A DNA stretch of 64,000 bases from Ahniella affigens (GCF_003015185.1 NZ_CP027860.1:992001-1056000), one strand, 5' to 3'. Shown: positions 33,701-43,044, counted from the first letter of the stretch. A program made the numbers and translations. Notes: generated by a model not told the origin, from the letters alone.

Positions 33701-36079
33701 GCCATTCGCCCCGCTGAGCGTGATATCACCCGAGACGACACGGAACGTGAATTGATCTTGCGGGTTGAATGTGATTCCGCCTGGCAGACCGGCGACCAGC
33801 GGTGCCGGCAACTGATTGCCAACCTGCGCGCTCTGGTGATCGCCCGACACCTTTTGCACCACCAGCGGAATGGCACGCACCACGTTGCCGTTGAATTCGA
33901 TCTTGTTCAACCCGAACCCGTCGCCAACGATGTGGTAAGGCCCTTCGCCACTGCCTGCTACGAGCGGAATGCTGTGCCGGAACGTGCCGTTGCTCAGGAA
34001 CGGGAATGACAAGGTATACGTATTGACCGGGCCTGGGTCGAGGAACGCCACATCGCCACTGGCCACCGTGAAGGTGTAATTGATCGAGCCCGAGGGCACG
34101 CGCACGCTGCTCAGTGTGACGTCGACGACCAAGTCCTGCAACGCAGCGCCGGGCTCACCGACCTGGTTATCACCCGACACGATCGCCACCGAACCAAACG
34201 TTGGCTCCGGCAAATTCTGCAACAGCCACGTGACGGGCGATGCGGTGAAACTGCCACTGTCGACACTTGCGGTCATGTTGTAGGGCGAGCCCGCCGCGCC
34301 GGCCAGCACACGGATTTGCGCCACGCCAAGGGAATCGCTGGTCACCACAAAGCTCGTGCCGTGGGACGCACCGCCAGAATCGAGCAGCGTGGCGTCACCG
34401 GCAACGCTGAACCGCACGGGCACGCCTGGGAACGGCGCGGGCCCGCTGCCCGGATCCCGCTGCGCCGTAACTTGGAACGTCGCGATCTCGGTGCCCGAGG
34501 TTGCCGAGTAGGGTGCCGTATTGGCGTCCGGTGGACTCGCGGTAAATGTATCGACCGTACCGCCCAGAATCGTCAGATTGATATTGGTCGGGCTGGCCGA
34601 TGGCATCAGGTCAGGTGACGACGCCTGGATCACGACCGCGCCCGGCGTGGACAAGGCCTGCACCGATACCTCGGCGACGCCAAATGGATTCGTCAGCACA
34701 AATAGTTCAGTCGTGGGCGGCGGGCGTCCACCCGGCAGGTCCATGGTCGGCGGCAGGCCAGCAGACAGCGACACGTCACCACTCGCCACGAAGAATCGCA
34801 CCACGGCGCTTTCCAGCGGGGAGCCGTTGTTGGTCACCAGGACCTGGAGCGTGCCCGGAAACGTCGTGTTTGGATTTGTGGGCGGCGGTGCCGACTGCAG
34901 GCTCAGCGTGGGCGATACCGGCGGGCTGACGGTGATGTTGAACGTACGGTCCGCCGTGAACGTGCCGCAACCGTTGGGATCATTCGCGTAGGCGCGGATC
35001 GTGTAGGTGCTGCCAGCGGAACCCGTTTTGAGCTTGAGGCTCGCCAAGCTCGAATACGAGAAAATGCCCGGGCTCGTCAGTACCCAGGGCTCGCTCTGAT
35101 CGATCTGGTTGGTGCCGGACTGCGCGAAGTACAAGGTCGACGGATTGCCGTCGATGCGCCACGCTGCGTTGACGTTTGGCGGTGCGGTGCCGGTCGCGAT
35201 GCTCTCGCCGATCTGAAAATCGACGACTTGGCCCTCGACCCAGCCACTACCGGGCGGTGTCAGGAATGCCGGCGGCGGGCACGTGATGGTTGGCGCGACG
35301 CCATTCACTTGCAGGCTGGCGGTTTGGATACTGACGCCGGCGAAGTCGGGTGTCTGGAACTCGATGGACACCGGCCCGGCGGTCAGACCCGCGTCGACTT
35401 CGTACGCCACTTGGCCAACTGCGTTGGTCAACAGCACAAACGAGGTCGTGCCCGAACCAACGGGCGTGCCGGCCGGTCGAATCATGGCCGAACCCGAGAC
35501 CACCGTTGCCAGGACTTGCACGTTTGCTAACGGCGCGGCATTGGCGCGCGTTTCCAAAATGATCGGTACCCCGAAGGTTTGGCCCGGATTGACCGGTGCC
35601 TGGGTGCCGCCCTGCAGGAAGCTGAAAGCCGGCGAGGTGGGCAGGCCCACGTTAACCGTAAAAACCGTCGGCGTCGGCGTGGGGCCGCAGCCGCTTGGGT
35701 CTTCACCCGTGACATGGACTGTGTAAGGGGAACCCGCAGCCGAGCCCGGACGCGTCGCGACACCAACGGCCGCCGAGTATTCGAAACCCGTCGGCACGAC
35801 CGCCGTCCACGCCACCGGGAACGTCGTGTCGGTGGCGCCCGAGCCAAAAAAACCAACGGTCGTCGGTGAGCCGACCAGCACGAAGTGTGCATTCACATCG
35901 GGTGGTGCCACCGACAAAATGGTGTTTGTCTCGGCCACCCTGATTTCCGGCACCTGGCCTTCGACGACGTTGATTGTCGTCGGGCTAGCCGCCGGCGGTG
36001 GGCAAACCAATGCAACCGTTGGCCCACTAACGAAGAACGAAAGCAATACCGTGCAGATCTGCGCAAATTTTGGACTCAT
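30761..36079 (-). CDS. Giant Ig-like repeat autotransporter
   Basis: This protein of 1772 residues has a signal peptide (MSPKFAQICTVLLSFFVSG, cut near PTVA) followed by Cys-containing β domains and then at least seven Ig-like repeats (about residues 650-1430). The repeats share an (I/K)VSGDxQ start and an APLVV strand (for example KVSGDHQ, KVSGDNQ, KVSGDQQ, IVSGNNQ, IVSGDPQ). A linker with coil leads to a C-terminal 12-strand β-barrel (about 1510-1772), with the YGLTAGVDYRVTDS and SSSDSLAIGVRIEF ending typical of autotransporter barrels (last residue Phe). I start at 36079 because the upstream extension (from 36151) lacks signal features. It is an outer-membrane adhesin or surface protein, divergent from the caspase-like gene. 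Confidence 0.88.
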   Translation of the reverse strand: MSPKFAQICTVLLSFFVSGPTVALVCPPPAASPTTINVVEGQVPEIRVAETNTILSVAPPDVNAHFVLVGSPTTVGFFGSGATDTTFPVAWTAVVPTGFEYSAAVGVATRPGSAAGSPYTVHVTGEDPSGCGPTPTPTVFTVNVGLPTSPAFSFLQGGTQAPVNPGQTFGVPIILETRANAAPLANVQVLATVVSGSAMIRPAGTPVGSGTTSFVLLTNAVGQVAYEVDAGLTAGPVSIEFQTPDFAGVSIQTASLQVNGVAPTITCPPPAFLTPPGSGWVEGQVVDFQIGESIATGTAPPNVNAAWRIDGNPSTLYFAQSGTNQIDQSEPWVLTSPGIFSYSSLASLKLKTGSAGSTYTIRAYANDPNGCGTFTADRTFNITVSPPVSPTLSLQSAPPPTNPNTTFPGTLQVLVTNNGSPLESAVVRFFVASGDVSLSAGLPPTMDLPGGRPPPTTELFVLTNPFGVAEVSVQALSTPGAVVIQASSPDLMPSASPTNINLTILGGTVDTFTASPPDANTAPYSATSGTEIATFQVTAQRDPGSGPAPFPGVPVRFSVAGDATLLDSGGASHGTSFVVTSDSLGVAQIRVLAGAAGSPYNMTASVDSGSFTASPVTWLLQNLPEPTFGSVAIVSGDNQVGEPGAALQDLVVDVTLSSVRVPSGSINYTFTVASGDVAFLDPGPVNTYTLSFPFLSNGTFRHSIPLVAGSGEGPYHIVGDGFGLNKIEFNGNVVRAIPLVVQKVSGDHQSAQVGNQLPAPLVAGLPGGITFNPQDQFTFRVVSGDITLSGANGNGRELSLSPDGNNQAQVHVNLGQAAGPAEVEVSFPGLNAESFSMEATANPSALVITKVSGDNQSAPLNTRLSAPLVVQAPGPGVVTWRVASGNAALLGASNGLLSTTLSNNSAQAQVLLGNSIGPVEIEVAGQGFQAIRFRANSVAPLSNYRIEKVSGDQQTLRLNTPSAPLKIRVTDNGQALSGFNVSWNVLGQGSLGHSVTQTNSNGESENVFVPLSAGPAYIRATVTNPTNNVPVSADFFVNTPVAILALVSGGGQSGAPGTEADADLVFQLTQDSFAIASSEVSFSVVGNATLSTTSGLTDGDGKARTRVRYGSSPGSVLVTASALQGAVTATAVATVFAPGLNIVSGNNQSGRPGQALADPLVLQISQPVGGSAFAKSLAGVPVHWDVTCGNGTVQTAATATDAQGKSSNRLTLGTTPGCNRVEATVAGVGKVVFEATGLIPATALEIVSGDPQNALVPGEASAPLVVRVRDANNQPVDNVRIVFEAVSNGVTVTPAEQATNAQGQAQTVARLGLPGQFQVRAKAPDFSSIQPVLFTLTASLRNLDNLPPGLRDVAGTIDTACVALSQLTNLSPAQQDLLQRCSEVVTNAANRPGDASNALSEMKIEDPGSQNQLLLAAAEAQNNNLGQRMTALRSGNAGGFQNNLALITNSGALQLGYLPSTILGLNAADEPQAGAGFSRWGFFATGSIGRGRRSALDDDPGFDFKTYGLTAGVDYRVTDSIVLGAALGFNRNDSDVRGNQASVNNRGTTLSAYGSWYHPANFYVDGVLTFGRHQLDLSRDIRYTLQGLNGNPITIQQTATASPDSDQFGISLAFGRDWNRGAWAFGPYTRFNYTKIDFDAYTEEMSNPNAPGAGLALSVDSRGLTSLEGILGGKLSYTASTSWGVLMPYASLEWVKQFEDQQDDIVTRFAFDPTRTAILSNSDLIDSDYLNLGLGLSGVFANGKSAFLQYERTIGQDRSSSDSLAIGVRIEF

Positions 36080-36241
36080 ATTCGTGCTTGCCGACCAACG
36101 GCCCCACTTTCCCGACAAAAACGTGTATTCGCCGGACATATCGACTCCCATTTCGCACAGCGTGGCTATACTCCGAGCGTACTACAGGGCCGGACGCGGC
36201 GGGTAGCGCGCTCCGGCGGATCCCAGCCACGGAGAAGTGAC
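36080..36241. promoter_or_regulatory. Divergent promoter region of the autotransporter and caspase-like genes
   Basis: TATACT at 36167-36172 is a good -10 for the rightward caspase-like gene, but I see no convincing -35 at the right distance. A GGAGAAGTGAC site precedes its ATG. The leftward side has no clear promoter. Shared control of both genes is possible. Confidence 0.4.
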
Positions 36242-38668
36242 ATGAAATCGACTTTGAAGCAGCCCTTGGTTCGCCAGACCGCGCTCAGCCTGAGCATCGC
36301 GATGGTCATGGCGTTGGCTGCGCTGCCAACCAGTTCGCCCATCGCCAAAGTGCGCAACGCTGAAGACCTGATGGTGGTCGACTGTCTGCTGCCCGGGCAG
36401 GTGCGGAAGCTCGGCGCCATGAGCAGTTTCATGACGGCGCGTCGGCCCATTCGCACGACGCAATCCGATTGCGCGATCCGCGGTGGCGAATACACCGCAT
36501 ACGACCGCGCGAACTACCAGACCGCGCTGAAGGTGTGGCTGCAACAGGCTGAAACCGGCGATCCGGAAGCGCAGAACTATGTCGGCGAAATTTATGCCAA
36601 GGGGCTTGGTACGGATCCCGACTACGCCAAGGCGGCCGAGTGGTATCAGAAGGCAGTTGACCAAGGCTATGCCCGCGCCAAGATCAATCTCGGGTTCCTG
36701 TACGAAGAAGGTCTGGGTGTCACACAAGATCAGCAGAAGGCGCTGAATCTTTACCGTGAGGGCACCGGCATCACCGGCGATGAGTTGATCTTTTCATCGA
36801 CGATGGCCGCAGCGCTCAGTGAAAAGGAAAAGCAGATTTCTGGATTGAGCGCCTCGCTTGAGGCCGCCAATGCCGCGAATCAAAAATTGAAGAGCCAGCT
36901 TGATAGCGCGAAGAAAGAAATTGAAAGTCGCAAGCAAAGCATGCAGCAGCAACAGTCTGAACTGAGTAGCGCCAAGGCGCAGCTTGCCGATGCCCAAAAG
37001 CGGATTGCGCCAACAGCGCCTGATCTCGCGCTCGTATCGCAGGCGTTGGCGCAGGCAGAAGAGCGGCTTACCGCCGAGCGTGCGCAGTTGGAGAAAGAGC
37101 GCGTCGATTTCGCATCGCAGCGCACGAATGATCAACTCGCGCTCGCCAAGCTCCGCTCGCAGGAAGCTGACCTTGGCAAACGCGCCAATGATCCGGCAGC
37201 CAAGGCCGAGTTAGATCGCGTCCGCGCCACGCTGACCGACCTGACCTTGCGCCTGGATCAATCAGCGCAGCGGGCGGCTGAGCTCGAAGCGCTGCTGAAG
37301 GCGAACTCGGAGAAGATGACGCAGGAAACGCTGCGCTACGACAATGATCGCCGGAAGATGGAACAGGCGATCGCGGCATCGAAGGAAGACCGCGAACTGT
37401 TGTTGCTGTTGGAGCAGCAGCTGACCGAGAAGCAGCGCGAAGTGTCGCGTCAGCGGGGCACCATCACCGCACTCGAGCGGCAGGTGCAAGTGGGCAATCA
37501 AAGCCTGCAGTCGGGCGGCAATGTGATTGCGGGTGGCCCCGTCGTCGAAATCATTGAGCCCGCGATCACGGTCACGCGCGGCAAGCCTGCCGCAGTATCG
37601 AAGCAACGGGATGGGTCGGAGATCGTGGGTCGCGTCGTCTCGCAGTCGCCGGTGTCGGAAGTGTCGATCAACGGTCAGATTGTCAAAGTCACGTCCAACG
37701 GGATGTTCCGTGCGCAAGTCTCGGTGCCGGAGCAGGGCGCGCCGATTCAGGTGGCGGCGGTTGATCGGTTGGGTGCCAAGAGTTCACTAGAGTTCACGTT
37801 GGTGCCAGCCGCGAGCGGTGCCGGTGCGAGCAATGTCAGTGTGGCGCGCAAGCTGCCGAATGGCGTCAAGCTCGGCAAGCAGTATGCGATCCTGATTGGC
37901 AACAACGAATACGGGCAGTATCCGGCGCTGCAGAGTGCGGTCAACGACGCCAATCAGATCGGCAGCCTGCTGAAATCGCGCTATGGGTTCCAAACCACGG
38001 TACTGAATAATGCGAGCCGCTTTGACATTCTCGCCGCGTTCAACGACGCCCGTGAACAACTCAAGCCGGAAGACAGCCTGCTGGTTTATTTTGCCGGTCA
38101 TGGCGAGCTGGATCAGGCCACGAAACAAGGCTACTGGGTGCCGGTGGACGGTCAGACGAGCAATAGCAAGTCCTGGCTGTCGAATCGGGCAATTTCGGAC
38201 ATTCTGAATACGCTGCCCGCGCGCCACGTCATGGTTGTCGCTGACTCCTGTTATTCCGGTGCCATGACGCAGGGGTCGCTGCCGTCCATTAATCCGGGCG
38301 CTGCCGATTCTGCGTGGTCGCAATGGGTGCAGAAGGTCGCCAATAGCCGATCCCGCACGGCGCTTACGTCGGGTGGTCTCCAGCCGGTTGCCGACACAGG
38401 TCGCGGCAACAACTCGTACTTTGCCAGTGCGGTGATGGGCGCGCTGCAAGCGAACAGCGCGGTGCTTGAGGGCCAGAACCTGTTCCGCGGTGTCGCGTCG
38501 TCGATGGCGCTGGCCGCGGTCGAAAGCGCGATCGTGCAATCGCCGCAATATGCGCCGATCCAGTTTGCGGGTCACGAGGCGGGCGAGTTCCTGTTTGTGC
38601 CGAAGGGCGGTCTCGCCGATGTCGAGCCCGTCGACGCGTCGCTGCCGCAGATGGTCGCCGTACGCTGA
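36242..38668 (+). CDS. Exported Sel1 / coiled-coil / caspase-like (C14) protein
   Basis: This 808-residue protein begins with a hydrophobic signal segment (about 14-38, ALSLSIAMVMALAALP). Two cysteines in DCLLPGQ and QSDC follow, then a Sel1/TPR-like pair (about 95-180, with AQNYVGEIYAKGLG and AKINLGFLYEEGLG), a long heptad coiled coil (about 195-420) and an Ig-like or SH3-like β segment (about 440-520). The C-terminal caspase-like p20 domain has the dyad His620 in YFAGHGELD and Cys670 in ADSCYSGAM. Metacaspase-type peptidases usually cut after Arg/Lys. I start at the ATG behind GGAGAAGTGAC; frames upstream are not plausible. It is divergent from the giant autotransporter and converges on an S9 peptidase gene. 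Confidence 0.85.
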   Translation: MKSTLKQPLVRQTALSLSIAMVMALAALPTSSPIAKVRNAEDLMVVDCLLPGQVRKLGAMSSFMTARRPIRTTQSDCAIRGGEYTAYDRANYQTALKVWLQQAETGDPEAQNYVGEIYAKGLGTDPDYAKAAEWYQKAVDQGYARAKINLGFLYEEGLGVTQDQQKALNLYREGTGITGDELIFSSTMAAALSEKEKQISGLSASLEAANAANQKLKSQLDSAKKEIESRKQSMQQQQSELSSAKAQLADAQKRIAPTAPDLALVSQALAQAEERLTAERAQLEKERVDFASQRTNDQLALAKLRSQEADLGKRANDPAAKAELDRVRATLTDLTLRLDQSAQRAAELEALLKANSEKMTQETLRYDNDRRKMEQAIAASKEDRELLLLLEQQLTEKQREVSRQRGTITALERQVQVGNQSLQSGGNVIAGGPVVEIIEPAITVTRGKPAAVSKQRDGSEIVGRVVSQSPVSEVSINGQIVKVTSNGMFRAQVSVPEQGAPIQVAAVDRLGAKSSLEFTLVPAASGAGASNVSVARKLPNGVKLGKQYAILIGNNEYGQYPALQSAVNDANQIGSLLKSRYGFQTTVLNNASRFDILAAFNDAREQLKPEDSLLVYFAGHGELDQATKQGYWVPVDGQTSNSKSWLSNRAISDILNTLPARHVMVVADSCYSGAMTQGSLPSINPGAADSAWSQWVQKVANSRSRTALTSGGLQPVADTGRGNNSYFASAVMGALQANSAVLEGQNLFRGVASSMALAAVESAIVQSPQYAPIQFAGHEAGEFLFVPKGGLADVEPVDASLPQMVAVR

Positions 38669-38680
38669 GTGTTAACCGGA

Positions 38681-38711
38681 CGCTGCGCCAGGCTCAAAGA
38701 CTGGCGCAGCG
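38681..38711. terminator. Bidirectional hairpin between caspase-like and S9 genes
   Basis: An 11-bp perfect stem (CGCTGCGCCAG and its complement) closes a 9-nt loop (GCTCAAAGA), 13 bases past the caspase-like stop. The genes converge, so it can serve both. There is no strong T-run. Confidence 0.6.
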
Positions 38712-38748
38712 CGTACCGGGTGCTAGCTGGCGCCAGAGTCGCTGTCGT

Positions 38749-40827
38749 TCAGCGCGCCGAAGGCTGAGGGCCCAGCCAGCGATTCAGCCAGGAGTCCACC
38801 TCCCGATAGAAGAAGCGGCTGTTCTCGCCTTTCAAGATCCAGTGGTTTTCGTCCGGGAACACGATGAGGCGGCTTTCGATGCCTTGCCGCTTCAGCATGC
38901 TCCAATACTCCAAGGTGTTGTTGATCGGCACGCGATAGTCGAGCTCGCCGATCGTCACGAGCACCGGCGTTTTGAACTGTTCAACGCGCCGGATCGGGTT
39001 CTGTTGATCCCAAAGTGTTCGATCTTTGAATGCGGGCCCACCCATGTTGGCCTCGCGGCCATAAACGCTGTCGCTCGTCGTCCATTGTGATTCGAGATTG
39101 ATCAGGCCGGCATGGGACACGAGGCAGCGGTAGCGCGTGGTGCTGGCCTGCAGCCAATTCGACAGATGGCCGCCGTAACTCGCACCGCCCGCGCATTGGC
39201 GGCTGCCATCGAGAAAGTCGAACTGCTTCAGGGCGGCGTCTACCGCGGTGTTGATGTCTTCGGCCGGGCCGATCAATGGATCATTCTGGATGGCTTGTGC
39301 GAAGGCTTCGCCAAAGCCCGTCGAGCCCCGATAGTTGGTCAGGATCAAGACCCGGTCCTTGCCCGCAAGCAGATGATAGTTCCAGCGCAGAAAGAACTGG
39401 TCGCGCCACATGATGTGTGGGCCGCCATGAATCAGCGCGAAGACCGGGTACCGGCGAGCTGGGTCAAAACCAGCCGGCTTGACCAGCAGGCTGTGGATTG
39501 GGCGGCCGGCGTGTTCGTGCCAGAACGGGACGAGTTCGGGCAAATCCAGTTTGGCTGCCCGGTCGGTGCTGAATCGGCTCAATGTTTCATGACTGCCGCG
39601 CTTTGGATCGATGCGAACGATTTCGGCGGGCACGCTGGCTGACTCGTATCCGGCCAGCAGAACAGCCTGCTTACCACCGCGCGCCACACTCAAATTGCTG
39701 TAGGTGCCGCGCGGCACTTGAGTCAGTGGTTTGGCCGTGCCGCCAGCGAGCGGCTGCTGCCAGATCTGCTCCTGGCCTGCGCCCTCGATCGACAAGAACA
39801 CGGTGTGGTTGTCTGCGCCCACATCGAACGCGCCAATCGATGCGCCGTTCGGGGCTTCCAGTCGCCTAAGGAACTGGCCGCTGGCGCGGAACACATCGAG
39901 GCGCGTGGCGTTGTAGACGCGATCGGTTCTGGGCTCCACCGCCGCGAGCAGGTGCAGACCATCCGGGCTGAAACGTGGACGCGAGTAGTTGTCGGTCGCG
40001 CCCGTGCCTGCGACGCCGGTCAGGCGTTCGGGCTCGCCGCCAAGGACCGACACGCGGTAGAGATTCGTGTTGGTGAATTGACTGGCTCCCAGATGGCGGT
40101 TCTGGCTGGCGACAAACAGCACGGATTGCCCGTCGGGGCTGAAGGTGGCGTCGATTTCGTCACTGGCTTCGCCGCTGCGGCCACCGTATCCGGGCGATTG
40201 CACGAGCGTGCTGCCTGCGAGCAAGTCGCGCGCTTCGGGCGTATCCAGGCTCTGATAGAACACGCGCAATTGATTCGGGCCCAGCCACTTGTCCCAGAAG
40301 CGGATCGGAAATCCGTCGAACACACGGGCGGTGCTCTTGCCGCGCGCTGTGCGGTCGGTTTCTGATGTCGTGTCGACCTGACTGACGAACAGCACCGCCA
40401 AGCCATCTGGGGAGAACTGCGGATTTCGGGCGGCACTGGTCATGCTGCTGATCCGGCGAGCCTCGCCGCCCGCGGCCAGATCCAACACGTAAATCTGCGC
40501 CACGGAGTCGCCATCACGTTGAGTCGCAAAAGCGATCCGTTTGCTGTCGGCGCTCCATGCTGGCGTGGTTTCGGGTGCCAGCGTGTGCGTCAACCGGCGC
40601 GGTGCGGCTTGATTGGCAACATCGAGCAACCAGAGGTCCACCCGCTGTTGCGCCGGATCGTAGGCCGGCTCGGTCACCGGCACAATCGCCTGGCGCCCGT
40701 CAGGTGACACCAGAGCTGGGCCCACGCGTGGCATCAGCCAGAGATCTTCGTGCGTGATGGCTTGCTTACTGAACGCAGGGGCGGCGAGCAACAACGTCGA
40801 AACTGCCAACAGTGCAACCTGTTTCAT
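38749..40827 (-). CDS. S9 family (prolyl oligopeptidase/DPP-like) serine peptidase, exported
   Basis: This 692-residue protein has a signal peptide (cut after AFS, about residue 20) followed by a β-propeller of WD-like blades (about 25-420, with repeats such as PAWSADSKRIAFATQ and PQFSPDGLAVLFV). The C-terminal α/β-hydrolase (about 440-692) carries the triad Ser550 (GGASYGG), Asp630 (GELDYRVP) and His662 (ENHWI). The family removes peptides or dipeptides from proteins in the periplasm. It converges on the caspase-like gene. Confidence 0.92.
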   Translation of the reverse strand: MKQVALLAVSTLLLAAPAFSKQAITHEDLWLMPRVGPALVSPDGRQAIVPVTEPAYDPAQQRVDLWLLDVANQAAPRRLTHTLAPETTPAWSADSKRIAFATQRDGDSVAQIYVLDLAAGGEARRISSMTSAARNPQFSPDGLAVLFVSQVDTTSETDRTARGKSTARVFDGFPIRFWDKWLGPNQLRVFYQSLDTPEARDLLAGSTLVQSPGYGGRSGEASDEIDATFSPDGQSVLFVASQNRHLGASQFTNTNLYRVSVLGGEPERLTGVAGTGATDNYSRPRFSPDGLHLLAAVEPRTDRVYNATRLDVFRASGQFLRRLEAPNGASIGAFDVGADNHTVFLSIEGAGQEQIWQQPLAGGTAKPLTQVPRGTYSNLSVARGGKQAVLLAGYESASVPAEIVRIDPKRGSHETLSRFSTDRAAKLDLPELVPFWHEHAGRPIHSLLVKPAGFDPARRYPVFALIHGGPHIMWRDQFFLRWNYHLLAGKDRVLILTNYRGSTGFGEAFAQAIQNDPLIGPAEDINTAVDAALKQFDFLDGSRQCAGGASYGGHLSNWLQASTTRYRCLVSHAGLINLESQWTTSDSVYGREANMGGPAFKDRTLWDQQNPIRRVEQFKTPVLVTIGELDYRVPINNTLEYWSMLKRQGIESRLIVFPDENHWILKGENSRFFYREVDSWLNRWLGPQPSAR

Positions 40828-40950
40828 GATGGCCTCCAGGGATCGGCCAGCATAGAGCAGTTTTTCCGAAACCGACGTGAAAGCGGGCGGCGTTGCTCAG
40901 CAATCGATCGGAATCAAGACGGCCAGGCGGTGTGGCGGCTCAGCTACGCC

Positions 40951-41523
40951 TCAAGCGCGCAGGCCAAAGCCCCAGGCAATCAGCGGACCGCTGGCCAGGA
41001 TCCGCGCAAGTTGCAGACAGAGCAAGACGACCATGCTCGACAAATCCAGCATGCCGATGGGCGGAATCAGGCGCCGAAACGGCGCGCAGATTGGGCGAGC
41101 GATGAATCCGACGAATTCCTTCATGGGGCTACGCGAGTCCGCGGCCACCCACGACACGATCACGTACACCAGAATCAGCCAGAACAGGCTCATTAGCGCG
41201 AAGTCCAGCGCCATGCCCACCCCAGCGACCAGGATGCCCGTCGCACCGAGCGACGCACCGAACACGATCGACAACGTGTAGGCATGCAGGATGCCCAGCA
41301 AAAGGAGCAAGACGATCCCGCCGACATGCCACCCACGTACCACTGGCACGACCTTCTGCAGCGGCATGAAGAATGGGTTGGTGAGTTTGAACCAGCTTTG
41401 GCTGACCGGGTGGTAGAACGGCGCCCGGAACCCTTGCAGCAGAATCCGCGTCAGGACGATCAGCATGGGGATGCCAAACAAGAAGCTCAGAATCAGTGTG
41501 CTGGCTGAAGTCAGTGCGTACAT
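40951..41523 (-). CDS. yggT: YggT family membrane protein
   Basis: This 190-residue protein contains two YggT domains: an N-terminal hydrophobic unit (about 1-75) and a C-terminal one (about 105-190) with RPICAPFRRLIPPIGMLDLSS, a classical YggT signature. YggT proteins help osmotic or cation handling and sit near proC/yggS in many proteobacteria. I use the ATG at 41523, one base after the proC stop region; an upstream in-frame start would overlap proC. Confidence 0.9.
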   Translation of the reverse strand: MYALTSASTLILSFLFGIPMLIVLTRILLQGFRAPFYHPVSQSWFKLTNPFFMPLQKVVPVVRGWHVGGIVLLLLLGILHAYTLSIVFGASLGATGILVAGVGMALDFALMSLFWLILVYVIVSWVAADSRSPMKEFVGFIARPICAPFRRLIPPIGMLDLSSMVVLLCLQLARILASGPLIAWGFGLRA

Positions 41524-41524
41524 G

Positions 41525-42343
41525 TCAGCCTCCTGCCTGCTGCGACAATTCGCGGCCACGCTCGGTTGCCCGGGCGATGGCGCGTGCAGTCAGCTCGCGA
41601 AAGCCACCAGCTTCGAACGTTTCGATAGCAGCTTGCGTCGTGCCATTGGGCGACGTCACGCGTCGCCGCAATTCGGCCGGCCCCAATGGCTCGTTAACCG
41701 CCATCCGGGCGGCGCCGAGTGCCGTATTCAGAACCAGCTCGCGGGCAGCCGGCTCGGACAGGCCTTGCGCCACACCCGCCGCAATCATCGATTCCATCAA
41801 CAGGAAGAAGTACGCCGGGCCGCTGCCCGAGACGGCAGTCACCGCGTCCATGAGCGCCTCTTGCTCGATCCATACGGTCGGACCGACGGCGGCCAGTACG
41901 CTGGCCGCAAGCGCGCGATCGTCCGCGTCAACGGCCGGATCGGCGTAAATACCGGTGATGCCGGCACCAATCAGCGCTGGCGTGTTCGGCATCGCACGAA
42001 TCAGCCGCAGGTCGGTACCCAACCATTGCTCAAAGTTGGCGAGACTGATGCCGGCGGCAATGGAGATCAGTAACGGGCGTCCTGCTGACAGGGCGGCCCG
42101 CAGCTCCAGACAGACCGTTGCCATGACCTGTGGCTTGACCGCAAACAGTACGACATCAGCGCCGGTGATCGCGTCGAGGTTGCTGTCTGCGGCCACGATG
42201 CCGAAATCCGCGACAAGTGCGTCTTGCAAGGTCGGCACGGGCTCGGCGACGCGAATGGCGCCGGCCGGATGCCCGCGTGTGATCAGGCCGCCAATCAGGC
42301 TCCGTGCCATGTTGCCGCCGCCTATGAATGCAATCGTGCTCAT
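41525..42343 (-). CDS. proC: Pyrroline-5-carboxylate reductase
   Basis: This 272-residue protein has the ProC start IAFIGGGNMARSLIGGL, the NADPH fold, LIRAMPNTPALIGAGITG, and the C-terminal AVSGSGPAYFFLLMESMIAAGVAQGL motif. It catalyses the last step of proline synthesis, using NAD(P)H to reduce P5C to proline. Length is normal (about 270). It overlaps the yggS stop by 4 bp, so yggS-proC-yggT form one operon. Confidence 0.96.
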   Translation of the reverse strand: MSTIAFIGGGNMARSLIGGLITRGHPAGAIRVAEPVPTLQDALVADFGIVAADSNLDAITGADVVLFAVKPQVMATVCLELRAALSAGRPLLISIAAGISLANFEQWLGTDLRLIRAMPNTPALIGAGITGIYADPAVDADDRALAASVLAAVGPTVWIEQEALMDAVTAVSGSGPAYFFLLMESMIAAGVAQGLSEPAARELVLNTALGAARMAVNEPLGPAELRRRVTSPNGTTQAAIETFEAGGFRELTARAIARATERGRELSQQAGG

Positions 42344-43044
42344 GCCGACTTCCTTGCGCCAAAAAGTGCCGATCCTACTCGAATGAGATTGGCGCCCTCG
42401 TGGATCGCCAACTCGAAATCATCGCTCATGCCCATCGATAAGGTGTCCACCGTGGGGTAGCGCTCACGCAACTGCTCGTACCACTCGAACATGCTTCGAA
42501 ACGCCCGTTGCCGAGCGGCACTATCGGCGGGTGCCGGGATGGCCATCAGCCCGCGCAGACAAAGGTTCGGTTGCTGCTGGATCAGATCGGCGAGGCCCGG
42601 AATCGCGTCGGGTACGCAGCCGGACTTGCTCTGCTCATCGTCGACATTGACCTGGATCAGCACCTGCAGCGGCGGTAACCCTTGTCGACCATGGCCCAAC
42701 AGCGGCACGATCTTGGCACGGTCAATACTCTGCACCCAGTCAAAGAGTCGGGCGGCCTGCGCCGCCTTGTTGGACTGCAATGGCCCGATCAGGTGCCAGG
42801 TGATGTCCAGATCGGCCAGCGCTTGGCGCTTCTCCGCCGCTTCCTGGACGTAGTTCTCGCCGAAATCGCGCTGCCCGAGTGCATAGACCTCGCGTATCGC
42901 TGCAGTCGTCTGCAGCTTGCTGACTGCAAGCAATTGTGCCTTGCCAGAGCCGCCTGCCGCAGCCATGCGCGCTTCGATCTCGTGCAGTTTTTGGGGCAAC
43001 GCTGGCGCCATCGGAGCGGGCGGGGCAGGCGCTGGATCAGACAT
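42340..43044 (-). CDS. yggS: YggS/PLPBP pyridoxal-phosphate homeostasis protein
   Basis: This 234-residue protein has the PLP-binding KAQLLAVSKLQ (the Schiff-base lysine), FGENYVQEAAEK, WHLIGPLQSNKA and the C-terminal SMGMSDDFELAIHEGANLIRVGSALFG. The family binds PLP without catalysing a reaction and balances B6 vitamers and amino acids. I start at MSDPAPAPP; an upstream in-frame ATG (43137) gives 31 extra residues not seen in the family. The gene is first in the yggS-proC-yggT operon and divergent from pilT. Confidence 0.95.
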   Translation of the reverse strand: MSDPAPAPPAPMAPALPQKLHEIEARMAAAGGSGKAQLLAVSKLQTTAAIREVYALGQRDFGENYVQEAAEKRQALADLDITWHLIGPLQSNKAAQAARLFDWVQSIDRAKIVPLLGHGRQGLPPLQVLIQVNVDDEQSKSGCVPDAIPGLADLIQQQPNLCLRGLMAIPAPADSAARQRAFRSMFEWYEQLRERYPTVDTLSMGMSDDFELAIHEGANLIRVGSALFGARKSA

